Shown piece after piece: positions 45,880 through 56,654 of a stretch of 64,000 nt of DNA (positions are counted from its first letter, which is position 1; each line of letters opens with the position of its first letter). The notes beneath the pieces are model-generated. The model did no database searches. It worked only from the letters and a program-made list of their open reading frames with translations, and was not told where the DNA came from. Both the position numbers and the translations under genes were made by a program. This DNA is from Selaginella moellendorffii (Eukaryota > Streptophyta > Lycopodiopsida > Selaginellales > Selaginellaceae), in contig NW_003314442.1 of assembly GCF_000143415.4 (NCBI RefSeq), forward strand, positions 62,001 to 126,000, read 5' to 3'.

Positions 45880-47280
45880 TTGCTGCTTCTCATGGCTTGC
45901 ACTCACAGTGGAGAAGTGGGCCATTGACTGAAGCTATGCGGCTCTTTTTTAGAACCTTGAAAGTAAGTTTTTCAATGTTTTTTAAGAGTTTCCATCTATT
46001 TATCTTTGCAGGAACAAGATCCAGACTGGTAGTCAAGTCGCCAGGGAGAAAAGCTGAGGAAATTGGTGAAATGGCTTTATACTTTTTCATTTTTGTGTTA
46101 TAACTAAAACTTTGAAGCATTCTTTCAGCCTATGCAAGACAATGATTTAAATCCAAGCCTTCAGGAGGAGTACATCCCTGCTGTAAACAACTCTCCTCCA
46201 TCCCCCTTGCTGCCATCAGCAAATGGTGGAACGATGTCCAGGTATGTAGTGTTTCGCTCTTTAATAACTGATGTTGCACCTTTGCCATAGGTGCTCAAAC
46301 TAAGAATGCTCACCTGGTCCAAGTTGAGCAAAAGCTCCCAATGTCTCCTTTTGTCCTTATCCATGCTGCTGATCCCACCCTGTGCCAGTCATAGCCTGGT
46401 AATTTTTTTAGCTTTGTACTTTCATCTTACAATATTCCCAAGTGTTTTCAGATTCTGAAGAACAGGATGCTGTTTGTTGGTGGCCACTTGAGAAACCCTT
46501 GACTCTGTCTCAGGTTAATATAATGCATTTCAGTGTCTCACTTCAGTGCTCTCTATCTCCAGTTCATGTTTTTGATATGCAGACTTTCACTTGGTTGCTT
46601 TTTCCAACAATGGACAAGCTCTTGTGCATGTGACATACTTTATCACGAACCTGAGATTGCTGTTTGAGGGGCCAGTCTGTTTTGCTGATCGGATCCTGCT
46701 TAGTGGAGTCATGTTTGGTGGAGAAGACTCCAATAGGTGTTTGCTCAATGACCTCAACATCTTTGATCTGGAAACAATGACATGGGACGCTGTCAATGCA
46801 ATATAAGCCAGCACGGACGTATATTGCATGTGAGGTATGGTATTTTGATTATCCTTGCTGGTCTTACTCCGATTCCATTTGTCATTTTCTGTCCTGCCTA
46901 GGGATTGAGTCTCGTCTTCATGTGTTTGAATGGCGAAGGAACATTAATAGCCTTGGTTGTTTTTGAGACTGTGACTTGTATTGAGGTGGAAGCTGTCAGA
47001 TGCATGTACTGAAGACATGCAAAAGCCAATCAGAGGTGTCTCCTGCTCCGAGTGTTGGTGGAGCCATTTTATAGAGGTTGGAGAATCTGCAAATGTGCCC
47101 AAGAGCTCAATAATTTTGAAGGAACCAATAAATCATCAGCCTATGGGATCATGTTTTTGTGCATCTCTTCCCTGTTTGATAATGTTATTTTACTTTTTTC
47201 CAGGAGAATGGCAGCTACAACACACCAAAGTTGCTGGAGCTTAAACAGGAGCTTGAGGTGGCTCTAGCATCACTCTAAGA
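45880..47280 (+). pseudogene. Captured acyl-CoA-binding kelch protein (ACBP4-like) fragment
   Basis: Pieces in order: SQWRSGPLTEAMRLFFRTLK then EQDPDW, the end of an acyl-CoA-binding domain, where a TAG replaces the next residue. Then YIPAVNNSPPSPLLPSANGG, a kelch unit VMFGGEDSNRCLLNDLNIFD plus LETMTWDAV, and a C-terminal piece ENGSYNTPKLLELKQELEVA. The order and the GGEDS...LNDLxxxDLETMTWDAV block match plant ACBP4/ACBP5. Between the pieces the frame is broken and several kelch units are missing. Intron-like GT-AG stretches are still visible, so the fragment was taken from genomic DNA. Confidence 0.72.
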
Positions 47281-47729
47281 CGAAATAGCATGTACAGCTA
47301 TGACTGGTCGAATATGGAGAAACCCTTAGCTTTTGTGAATTGTTTTAATGGCAAGGAGCTTATGCAGCATGATAGTTCATGGCAGAATGAAGTAGAGGCA
47401 CTCCAGGTTTGGCATTCTTGTTGGATGTCTCTATGCTTCTCTCTAAAAGTGACGAAAAGAATGAGATTTCTACGCTCCAGGTCGTGTCGGTGCTGCTGTT
47501 GTCCACCAGCAGTGACATTCCTGCCAGTGTTGCTTGCGGCAAGATCAAGATCATCGTTGAGTTTTAGGCAAATTGATGAAGATGCCTGGCAAATGAGAGA
47601 TGAAAACAAGAATAGAAAGAAAAAAAAGAACCAAAAAGGCTCTGGAAATATCTGTATAGCTGAGGGCAGAGGCTCTGTATAACTGTGAGAAGATGCTCTG
47701 GAAATGGTTGATTAGAAACTTGAGGAGTC

Positions 47730-48020
47730 TCTTGATTACAATCTTGGAGGGGTCAGGAAAACTTCCTAGCAGAGAGTAGAATTTTAAACCTTGGGAGAAA
47801 AGAAAGCTTGGATGACAAAAGCAAAGTACCTTGAGAATGTTGCATTGCATATCTTGGCTTCTTAAGACAGGAGGACATTGTGCACATCCAAAATGTTCAA
47901 GTCATGTCAAAAGTGTTTCTAAGAAGGATTTTCAAATAGAGACAGACTTGGATAGGACATCTAGATTCATACCTTGTCAAGATGCTCTCCATGTGCTTGA
48001 AAACTTTGGGATGATGTAAT
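47730..48020 (+). repeat. Dispersed repeat, copy 2
   Basis: The diverged partner of 43720-44000 in the same orientation, with aacttcctagcagagagtag and accttgggagaaaagaaagc. No protein was recognised in it. Confidence 0.7.
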
Positions 48021-48099
48021 GAGAAGGATTCCGCAAGTAGAGGTGTAATTGGCAGCTTCATTTTCATTCACTATGCAGGCAGGTTCCCATGGTCTCAGA

Positions 48100-49330
48100 A
48101 GAATGCCCTTCGCAGCATGACTCATCAGCTCAATAGCGAGAATGTCTTAGTAATTGTTCCCAGAGGTGGCCAGCACTAAGCGAGTAGGTTATTGGTGACA
48201 TGGTATGCAATGTTCTACTGGAGACATCATGCTATGAACAGGGCTGACTGCTTGGAAATGCACACTCCAGGTGAGGGATGTGAAGCCAGTGCTGGTGGTG
48301 TAGGCACCAAAGAAAAGGCTAAACAGCTGACTGCTGCTGATGTCATTGGCCTCTGTCCACCACCATTTGTTTTATGTGGCTTCCAGCTCACAGCTAGGAA
48401 AGGAAGTTAAAGTTCTACTGTGCATTGCTGAAAGAAGCCAGGTTAGTATGTTAACAACATAGGCCCTACCTCCAAAGTTGGGCACCACCATCTCCTTACT
48501 CACAAAGCTCAACTTAACATACACAATGGCAGTAAAGCTGCATGACTCCCTTTTACATGCTTTTCTTTTCCATCCCAATCCAAGGAATGAATAGGCCTTT
48601 ATTGCACCATAGGATGTCTTGAATTATTACTGTAATTTCTTTGTACTATACCATGTACTTTGATAAGGCAATCCTAGGAAGACCTCATTTTGGTAATTTT
48701 TGAAGGAAATGAGCATATTTCCATCATATCACTCCACCAAGCAAGATAATAGTAATAAAGTTACTCATTAGCATTTAGACCCAAGCTCTGTTGGGCAAAC
48801 AAACATAAATTTTGAATGAGCAGTATACAAACATCCATTTTTGCTATCAAATTTGGCAGCAACAATGAATTTCTGAAGTACCATTATACTCTTTCTTTTG
48901 GTTTTGAACTTATGCTCAATCAACTTAGCAACAGAGACTCATGGCAAAGCTCATTATCATTGGATAAATTGTTAGAAGACTTGCTAGCAGTGGGGAGGAT
49001 GCAAGGAGAGAATTAATGGCAACACTACTATATTTCCTCCTTTTCCCCTCTTCCCATTTTTTTTTTTTATAAACTATGGCCTATCAGCCTTAGAAAAGGA
49101 CAATCCCAGGATCTTTGCCAGTAATTCTTCCCCTCTTCTATATGGCAAGAGTGGATGCAAGTTCTTAGCACTTGCATCATGCACCTACAAAGTTACTATG
49201 ACTAACTTATAACATCAAAAGTTGTAAATGACTATTAACACTTTTTTAGACATGGCTATCTCTTTTTTTTTTTCAGACTTACATGTTGTTCTGCTCCAAA
49301 GTATATATAATAATATCTTTTCATTTTTAC
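48100..49330. other. Right part of element A without recognised content
   Basis: About 1.2 kb, AT-rich toward 49000, with short poly-T runs (near 49059 and 49264). Open frames are short and resemble nothing I know. Confidence 0.5.
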
Positions 49331-49696
49331 TTTTCCCAGCACAGCTGGGATCATCATCATACTCATATATTTAAACGAAAGAGCCGGTATAATAATAGCA
49401 TATGCTGGCGTCACTTATTCTGGGCATATGCCAAAATCTAACGGCTGAGATTAAACAATGGGGAGTCGTGACTTTTGGGATCATAAAAACTTTTAATTGT
49501 CTTTTAGGGCGCGTGAGCACGAGGAGAGAGCGTCGATCATCGCTTGTGGGAAGGTACTCTCTCTCTCTCTCTCTCTCTCTCTACCTCTGTGTGTGTGTGA
49601 GTTTGATGCGGTCTTCATTGCAGAGCACCTCAGAGCTACAGTCAGCTGTACGTGAAGATCTGAAGCTGCTACCGATCTACCGATTGAAAAGCTCAG

Positions 49697-50480
49697 GTTT
49701 TTCACTCTCTTGCTCTTGCTATTCTCTTTCGAGGCTTAAAGTTCCTGTTTGTTCCAGGTGCTCGAGGCTGGAACCAAGAGAAAAAAAAGAAATTTTCATC
49801 CCTGTACTTCTCCTCGGGACAGCCACAGCTCCACGGCCGTCGGGTCTAAGCTCTATTTTTTTCGAGTCTCTCAAGTCCCTGTTTGTTCCAGGTTCTCGAG
49901 GCTGGAACCATGACTAGAATCAAGGTTTTTCACTCTCTTGCTTTTTGCTATTCTCTTTCGAGGCTTAAAGTTCCTGTTTGTTCCAGGTGCTCGAGGCTGG
50001 AACCAAGAGAAAAAAAAGAAATTTTCGTCCCTGTACTTCTCCTCGGGACAGCCACAGCTCCACTGCCGTTGATTTTTTTCGAGTCTCTCAAGTCCCTGTT
50101 TGTTCCAGGTTCTTGAGGCTGGAACCACGACTAGAATCAAGGTTTTTCACTCTCTTGCTTTTTGCTATTCTCTTTCGAGGCTTAAAGTTCCTGTTTGTTC
50201 CAGGTGCTCGAGGCTGGAACCAAGAGAAAAAAAAGAAATTTTCGTCCCTGTACTTCTCCTCGGGACAGCCACAGCTCCACTGCCGTTGATTTTTTTCGAG
50301 TCTCTCAAGTCCCTGTTTGTTCCAGGTTCTCGAGGCTGGAACCACGACTAGAATCAAGGTTTTTCACTCTCTTGCTTTTTGCTATTCTCTTTCGAGGCTT
50401 AAAGTTCCTGTTTGTTCCAGGTGCTCGAGGCTGGAACCAAGAGAAAAAAAAGAAATTTTCGTCCCTGTACTTCTCACCCA
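49697..50480 (+). repeat. Tandem array of a 217-bp unit, about 3.5 copies
   Basis: The phrase gtttttcactctcttgc recurs at 49697, 49925, 50142 and 50359; the last two spacings are exactly 217 bp and the first is 228. Each unit has two related halves containing cctgtttgttccagg then ctcgaggctggaacca. Copies are nearly identical, so the amplification is recent. A single related unit lies in element C (about 55490-55680). Open frames across it are by-products of the repeat. Confidence 0.92.
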
Positions 50481-51119
50481 CGAGCAGCAGAGATTGATGA
50501 GGTCCTCACTTTGGAGCCATTTCTGAGTGGTTCAACGTGGTGGCAGTGATCCAGAGCAGCAGCTCTAGAAGTGGTAATGATGACCATGCGTTTCTCTACA
50601 GGGACACGGTGCTGTACAAATCCAATTACTATTAGCATCACACGTCTGAGGACAAATTAAGTGAAGTGGTGCCAGATTCAATTGTATTTGTGTTGTAATA
50701 CTACATTATATATAAGGTGTCTCCTACCCTTGATTGGCTACAAAAAAATAGCAAATGTCTTTCCCTCTTTGCTCTAAGTGAGCACTCTGACCAACACACA
50801 TAACAGTAACATATGTGTCGAGAAGGCCAAGTACTGCTCAGTTCAAGCTCAAAGTCACCTAGCTTCTCTACATTTATATCAACAGCTCCTCTACATAATC
50901 AGGCTGTGTACTCCACATGAACCATGGAGCCTATAGTTGGCCTGTCGCAAGATGTCTCTTCTCCTCCGGTATTCCTGTTGAAGCACTAAGCAACAAGTAA
51001 GCAATACACAGCTTACACATGGATGTGAGAAATCCAGCGATCCCTCCTCCATGTTTTGGACACGAGTAATATCCTGTTTTCTTTCCTTGTTTTCTTCTAA
51101 ACTCTTTTTCCCCTGCAGA

Positions 51120-51990
51120 TACTTTTGTCTGGAAGAAGATTTCTACCGCTGGAGTCTCGCCTATTCCTCGGGATAGCCATACCTGCTCTTCCTATAAGAA
51201 CTGTTTCGTTGTCATGGGTGACCGAGGACGGTGGTAATCCAGAAACAATGGCATGGCGGGAGGTAAAGACGACTGGTGCTAAGCTGATGCCAAGAGCCGG
51301 GCATACAACAATCAGCCATGAAAAGTATCACGCTTGTAGGTAGATTTGTTTCCTGTTGGTCTCTCATGGGCCTTTTATGTATTTTGCAGCGACTGGTGTT
51401 TGGGCAACTTTGAATCCCTCTGGTTCCAGGCCTTCTCCAGGTTTCTCCCTTGCAGGAGATTCTGTGGATGCAGAGCAAGGCATATTATTCGTCTATGAGG
51501 GATGTAACAAAGAGCTTGAAGCTCTGAATGACATGTATTTCCTTGATACAGGTAGGCTTCTTCTTTTATTGACATTGCTGCTATTCTTGACAATATGGTT
51601 GCCGTTTTTCTGTGAAGAGATGCTGAGGGAGAAAGATCCATCAGAACCAAAGCTATCCATGCGTAAGGAACTTAAGAGAAGGCAGCAATGAGTATTGTGC
51701 CACGCCATTCGTGCTAGACAAGCAACGGGGATGCGGACAGGAGCTTGGTTTCATCTCACAGAAATATCTGCAGAAAACCTTGGACCTCTCCAATTTTTCC
51801 CTGTCAAACTCATGCTACAGAGTTTCAAGCTCACGTTCAGCCGCTAGGCGAGAAGATGTTCGAGGCCAGAGAAAGTGACGTATTCAACTATGGATACACG
51901 CTAGAAGCCTCCATCGGTGGGAAACTCTTCTGTGGGCTGCTCTTCTCGTACAAGCCTGGCTTTGCTCAGGCAGTGCAATCTTACATGGCG
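51120..51990 (+). pseudogene. Captured kelch-repeat protein fragment (At1g74150-like)
   Basis: Pieces in order: DTFVWKKISTAGVSPIPRDS, HTCSSYKNCFVVMG, then after a one-base frameshift EDGGNPETMAWREVKTTGAK and LMPRAGHTTISHEKY. Next ATGVWATLNPSGSRPSPGFS and GCNKELEALNDMYFLDT, then EPKLSMRKELKRRQQ with a stop, and MFEARESDVFNYGYTLEASI, ending in YKPGFAQAVQSYMAR. The order matches the plant kelch proteins with a C-terminal low-complexity region. Exon edges with GT-AG are kept, but the frameshift, missing units and stop show it is not functional. It lies wholly inside element B. Confidence 0.7.
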
Positions 51991-53183
51991 AGGTATGTTT
52001 CGTTTGATCCTCAGTTATTCTCTAACGCCAGGAGAGTGTCCTTTTGGACAGGGCACGGGCATTTTCCTCGAGTGATCACGTTCGTTTACACCAGGATCTC
52101 AAGCTCGACAACAATCTTTCCAAACTAAACATGCGTGACAAAGTGGTGATCAGCACCTTTAGGAGATATCACCACAGCGTAGTACATGGCAGCTAAGGTG
52201 GTGGAGAACAAGGATTGGAGCTCTACATGGCAGCCTACTCGACTTTCTTACAGACAAAGCCATGAACTGTTTTTAAAAAAGCCATTTCTGAAGGAATAAG
52301 ACAGTATTAAATAAACTGTTGTGTATGTATGTGTTAATAGACACAACTTTGAAGCCATGAGCTTGGTTTGCTTCAGTGTACATTAACTCAGGGCATATAA
52401 ATGATTTCTATGTTTGATTTTATTTAGTCTTTTGCTCTCTCATAAAGGTTTTAGGTAAAAAACAAAATGTGTATATGTCGTTCCAGATCACGATCCTAAA
52501 AAACGCTTTAGACATTCAAAAGGAAGCGTGCAGGCAGAAAAAAGTTCAAAAGAGTGACCTGCACATACAAGAATCTCATTCTATTGTGCTATTGCTATGT
52601 TTGCTTGAATACAAAACAGAAAAAAAACAAAAAGACTTATTGATAAGAAGCTGCATCGTTGCATGACGTTCTAAACAGAACTAACACCTACCAAAGCTAT
52701 TCTACTTTGCTGAAATCTACTAGCCTATTATACAAATTGAAATAACTAGCTGAAAATGGGCGGCAAAAGAAAGCGGAAAACTGTGGATGCCATTTTAGAA
52801 GGGGATGTAATTGTAGCAAATGCTACTGGAAATCAAGAACTCATACCTTTTACCACTAATGTGGATGTTTGGAAACTAATATTGGCAAAAACAATGCTTG
52901 CAGAATATGTGAAACTGGAGAAGTCATGTCAACTGGTAAATTCTGTCACACGATTTCCTGTATTCCTGCAACCACTGCTTGTAGGGCAGTGAGATGAAAG
53001 AAATACATGGGTTTAATGTCGGAGAATGAAAATTGAAAATGTGAGCAACATTATCTTGGTAAGATGGAAAAACAATGTATACATTGTAAGGCTCTTTTTT
53101 TTATGATGGAAAGTGTTTTCAACTGTTGTTGTGATGGGAGAATATCATTTAAAAATTCACATCCTTTTCCTCAATTCATCCAG

Positions 53184-53350
53184 AAACTGCTGGAAGAAGC
53201 ACCACAGAAAGGAAACTTTAAAGATTTAATATGAAATTATAATAGTGCATTAGCATTTGCATCAATGGGTGCAAACATCGAAGAGATTGCAGTAGGTGGC
53301 CCTTATTATTTTAAAATACATGGACAAATTTATCATAATATTGGAAGTTT
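53184..53350 (+). pseudogene. Helitron Rep (helicase-like domain) remnant
   Basis: The reading KLLEEAPQKGNFKDLI, a TGA stop, then NYNSALAFASMGANIEEIAV and GGPYYFKIHGQIYHNIGSFR, PNNG, matches the conserved start of the Helitron-like replication initiator (ENIRxYNSALAFASMG... YxFxIHGQIYHxxGxLxPxxG). The stop replaces the usual Arg before YNS. Nothing of the HUH motif or the PIF1 helicase was found downstream, where the DNA turns AT-rich. This is direct evidence that Helitrons shaped the region. Confidence 0.72.
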
Positions 53351-53454
53351 CAGACCAAACAATGGAAATATCATTGAGACAACATTAGACACAATACAAA
53401 AGGCTACCATCTTAAAAAATGTGATTCATCATCACTTAAAATTTTATTATTAAT

Positions 53455-55075
53455 AAAGAAATCTATGGACCATTTTTTCATTTTCTGATATGTTATGGTT
53501 TTAGGGAAAAACAATATTATGAATCATCAATACCATAATATCAGGATAAAAACTTACCTTTCATTGAAAGATTTTAGCCTCAATATAAATTTATATAAGA
53601 AAAAATAAAACATAAAGGTAATAATCTTAATTCATTTTAGCATTCACTCTATATAAAAACATATACAGAAATAATATTAATTATATAGAATATAATAATT
53701 TAACTTTTAGATAGTACTTCTAAAAGTATAAATATAAATATTATGAAAAGAGAGGATATTGAATAAAAATATGAAAAAAATTCTAAACTAAAAATATAAT
53801 ATAATTTTAGAGAATAAGTTTAAATATATTTTAAAAATACTAAATATAATAAAGGAAAAAATAAAATATCTAAATTAGAATATAAATAAAACAGTTTCTA
53901 TAAAATATGATATTTTATAACTTAAAATAGAGTAGTTAATAGTTCTAGATATTTTTTATGTAAAATATTTTTTATTAGTAACCTTATGTTATTTATTAGT
54001 ATAAATATAAATTAAATTAAACTTATTGAGATGTCAATTGGCTAAGACGTAGTCTAAGATTTATATAATATCATAAATTTTCTACCACTTTATCCTACAT
54101 GGTATTTATACATGAAAAACATAATAAGGTATAAATATGATTGAGAAAAAATTAGTATATGGACCATATAAAGAAATTTAAATATATTATATTAAACCTT
54201 CTATATACCATTCATGAATTTTCTGATATATTATAGTTCTAGCATAACCATTCATTTATCATCATAAAATTTCAGCATTCATAACAGTGCTATAAAGCCT
54301 TAATTATAAATATAAATACATGAATATAGGGAGATAATAATCTTATTTCAGATTTATAAAAACAACTACAGAAATAATGTTTATGATATATAAGAGAATA
54401 CTTTCTATTTTAAATATTACTCTCAAAATGCATGAATATAAATATTAGGTAAAAAAAGGAATATCAATGATAAATATGTAAAATATTATAATTTTATAAA
54501 AGAAAATATAACACATAAACCTAACGTCTTTCACTTATTGTTATGCAATTCCAAAACTTTCAGTCTGAAATAATGAAAAGAGAAACTCCATAACAATGTT
54601 TATATTTTTTAAATTTAAAAGATGTATGCACTTTAGGTGAGTTTTTAAATATATATTAAATATATTTTTAACATCATTATAATTGAGTGTACCTAAGTAA
54701 CACATACTTTATTAAGAGGAGAAATTATATATTTTAATAAATCATGAAATAATAAGATTTTTATCACTTATATAGAGATTTCAAATAAAAGAAAAAATTA
54801 GTTAATAAAAAATGACTCATCTGAGAATGGGATCCCACAGTGAGAAATTCCATTTATAGAATATCCAAGACTTCAGTCAACAATCAGAATTTTAAATATG
54901 ATATAATGTACTGAGTTATATTTATTATGTTTTTATGTTTGTTGGTAATGGAGTCAATTGTTGAAGATATTTTTAATATAAATATTATGTTATGTTTAAC
55001 TATATATCTTATAATTATGATTATGTTAAAAATTACACTCTTTGAAATTATTAAAATATCAGAAATAAACACAAT
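53455..55075 (+). repeat. AT-rich degenerate repeats (blocks Y', X, Y, Z)
   Basis: About 80 percent AT. Recognisable blocks: Y' (53470-53700, ttttctgatatgttatgg), X (54000-54130, ggctaagacg... catgaaaaacataat), Y (54200-54420, ttttctgatatattatag) and Z (54820-55070, gggatcccacagtgagaaat). Diverged copies of Z, X and Y recur at 61460-62068. No coding sequence is evident. Confidence 0.7.
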
Positions 55076-55689
55076 GCTCCCAGCGTAGCTGGGACTTTTG
55101 CTAGTACTCCCTTATTTAAACGTGCTATTGGCATATGGCATCCGGCGTCTTTTATTCCATTTTTAGAATATTATTTCTGAATATGCTTATAATCTAACGG
55201 CTGAGATTAAACAATGGGGAGTCGTGACTTTTGGGATCATAAAAACTTTTAATTGTCTTTTAGGGCGCGTGAGCACGAGGAGAGAGCGTCGATCATCGCT
55301 TGTGGGAAGGTACTCTCTCTCTCTCTCTCTCTGTCTCTGTGTGTGTGTGTGTTTGATGCGGTCTTCATTGCAGAGCACCTCAGAGCTACAGTCAGCTGTA
55401 CGTGAAGATCTGAAGCTGCTACCGATTGAAAAGCTCAGGAAACCGTTGTCAATGGCCATGCGCCGGAAAAATGACAGTCTTTTTTCGAGACTCTCAAGCC
55501 CCTATTTGTTCCAGGTTCTTGAGGCTGGAACCACGACTAGAATCAAGGTTTTTCACTCTCTTGCTTTTTGCTATTCTCTTTCGAGGCTTAAAGTTCCTGT
55601 TTGTGCCAGGTGCTTGAGGCTGTAACCAAGAGAGAAAAAAGAAATTTTCGTCCCTGTACTTCTCCTCGGGACAGCCACAGCTCCACGGC

Positions 55690-56490
55690 TCCATGGCTAT
55701 TGGCCCCATGCATTTCACAGTCATCTCTACAGAACATGACTGGAGCTCGACCAGCAAACAAGTATGCATTCTTATTCTTTTCATCTTTCCTTCAACGAAA
55801 CCTTCTTCTACAGTACGCTTGGATGAAATCTGACCTTGAATCTGTCGGCAGATTCAGTACACCATGGATAGTTTTCACAGGGTAACTGTTTTTATTCACA
55901 TTTTCATTCTGTAAACTCATGTGTGCTATTTTTCTTTCAGTCATCGACCTATGTACTCCACTCAACTGCGGGGGATTTATTTCTAAACTTTACCAGGTGT
56001 GGATCCGAAATTTGTAGCAGCTGTGGAACCATTGCTCTTGAGAAACAAGGTAAAACACGAGCTCTTCAAAGGGAAAACTAGAATGAAACTGTCTTTTTTC
56101 TTTTTTCTTTTTTTTTTTGCACAGGTTGATTTAGCAGTGTGGGGGCATGTTCACAATTACCTGCGAACTTGTGCTGTGTTTCAGGGCGCTGCCTGCAGCA
56201 CCCGATCAAGGATTTAGCAGGCGTCGATTTCTTTGACACTACAATTTACTCAGCTCCAGTTCACACCGTGGTTGGCATGGCTGAATTCACCTTGGATGAC
56301 TTCCCTCATAATGTAAGCTTGCAGCTTTGTTTCCTATATTCAAGCTCTTTATATGGTATTGATATTCTACCTTTTCTATTTTTTTTGTCGACAGTTTAGT
56401 TCATGGAGCTTGATTCGAAGGTCGGCATTTGGATATGCAAGAGTGACAGCTGATAAGACAAAGCTACTGTTTGAAGTAGATGAATTGCGT
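55690..56490 (+). pseudogene. Captured purple acid phosphatase fragment
   Basis: Reads IGPMHFTVISTEHDWSSTSK, intron, YAWMKSDLESVG, STPWIVFTGHRPMYSTQLRG, then a stop, GVDPKFVAAVEPLLLRNK, intron, VDLAVWGHVHNYLRTCAVFQ, FFDTTIYSAPVHTVVGMAEF, TLDDFPHN, intron, FSSWSLIRRSAFGYARVTAD. This is the C-terminal third of a plant purple acid phosphatase (PAP1/PAP27 type), with metal-binding GHRPMY and GHVHNYxRTC still visible. The N-terminal domains are absent and the frame is broken by a stop and by a shift near the RCLQHPIKDLAG segment. Introns are kept, so it derives from genomic DNA. Confidence 0.78.
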
Positions 56491-56654
56491 TCTTGGTTCT
56501 TGCATGTTACTTATTTATTTTTCATTCCAGTACATTACAACGGACGGACAGTAGCTGACCGATTTAAAATTGCCAGGCTAGATTGGGGATTTTCCAGGCC
56601 ATGAACGATTTCAAGCTTTACAAGTTCAATAGTTGGCTTGTAGAGCTTGCTGAT

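Larger units (their letters stand above)
45460..49350 (+). mobile_element. Helitron-like element A carrying an ACBP4-like fragment
   Basis: It begins TCATCATCATCAT directly after the CTAG of element 0, followed by ACTCCCTTATTTAAA. The right end is the hairpin CCCAGC-ACA-GCTGGG (49335-49349), here without CTAG and abutting the TCATCAT of element B. It holds a long CT/TA/GT microsatellite and a decayed acyl-CoA-binding kelch gene. The 3' end is degenerate, so the element is probably dead. Confidence 0.5.
49351..55104 (+). mobile_element. Helitron-like element B with a Rep fragment and a captured kelch fragment
   Basis: It starts TCATCATCAT right after the element A hairpin and ends in the hairpin CCCAGC-GTA-GCTGGG (55079-55093) plus CTAG (55101-55104) before T. 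The left 340 bp, from TCTAACGGCTGAGATTAAAC on, is nearly identical to the left part of element C. Contents in order: (CT)n-(GT)n, a 217-bp tandem array, a kelch-protein fragment, a Helitron Rep remnant and 1.6 kb of AT-rich repeats. The stretch 52000-53150 has only one small open frame (52756-52992, MGGKRKRKTVDAILEGD), which I do not recognise. The Rep remnant makes this the best-supported Helitron in the window. Confidence 0.62.

Noticed and set aside
45658-45927. Open frames on both strands through the CT/TA/TG tract
   Set aside because: They encode only Ser-Leu or Arg-Glu dipeptide runs from the microsatellite.
49402-50530. Several overlapping open frames across the 217-bp array (for example FVPGARGWNQ repeats)
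   Set aside because: 217 is not a multiple of three, so frames rotate between units; the open frames are by-products of the repeat and not a repeat protein.
55187-55459. Minus-strand frame through the left block of element C
   Set aside because: It includes the reverse of the CT/GT tract and matches nothing; the same frame is broken in element B.
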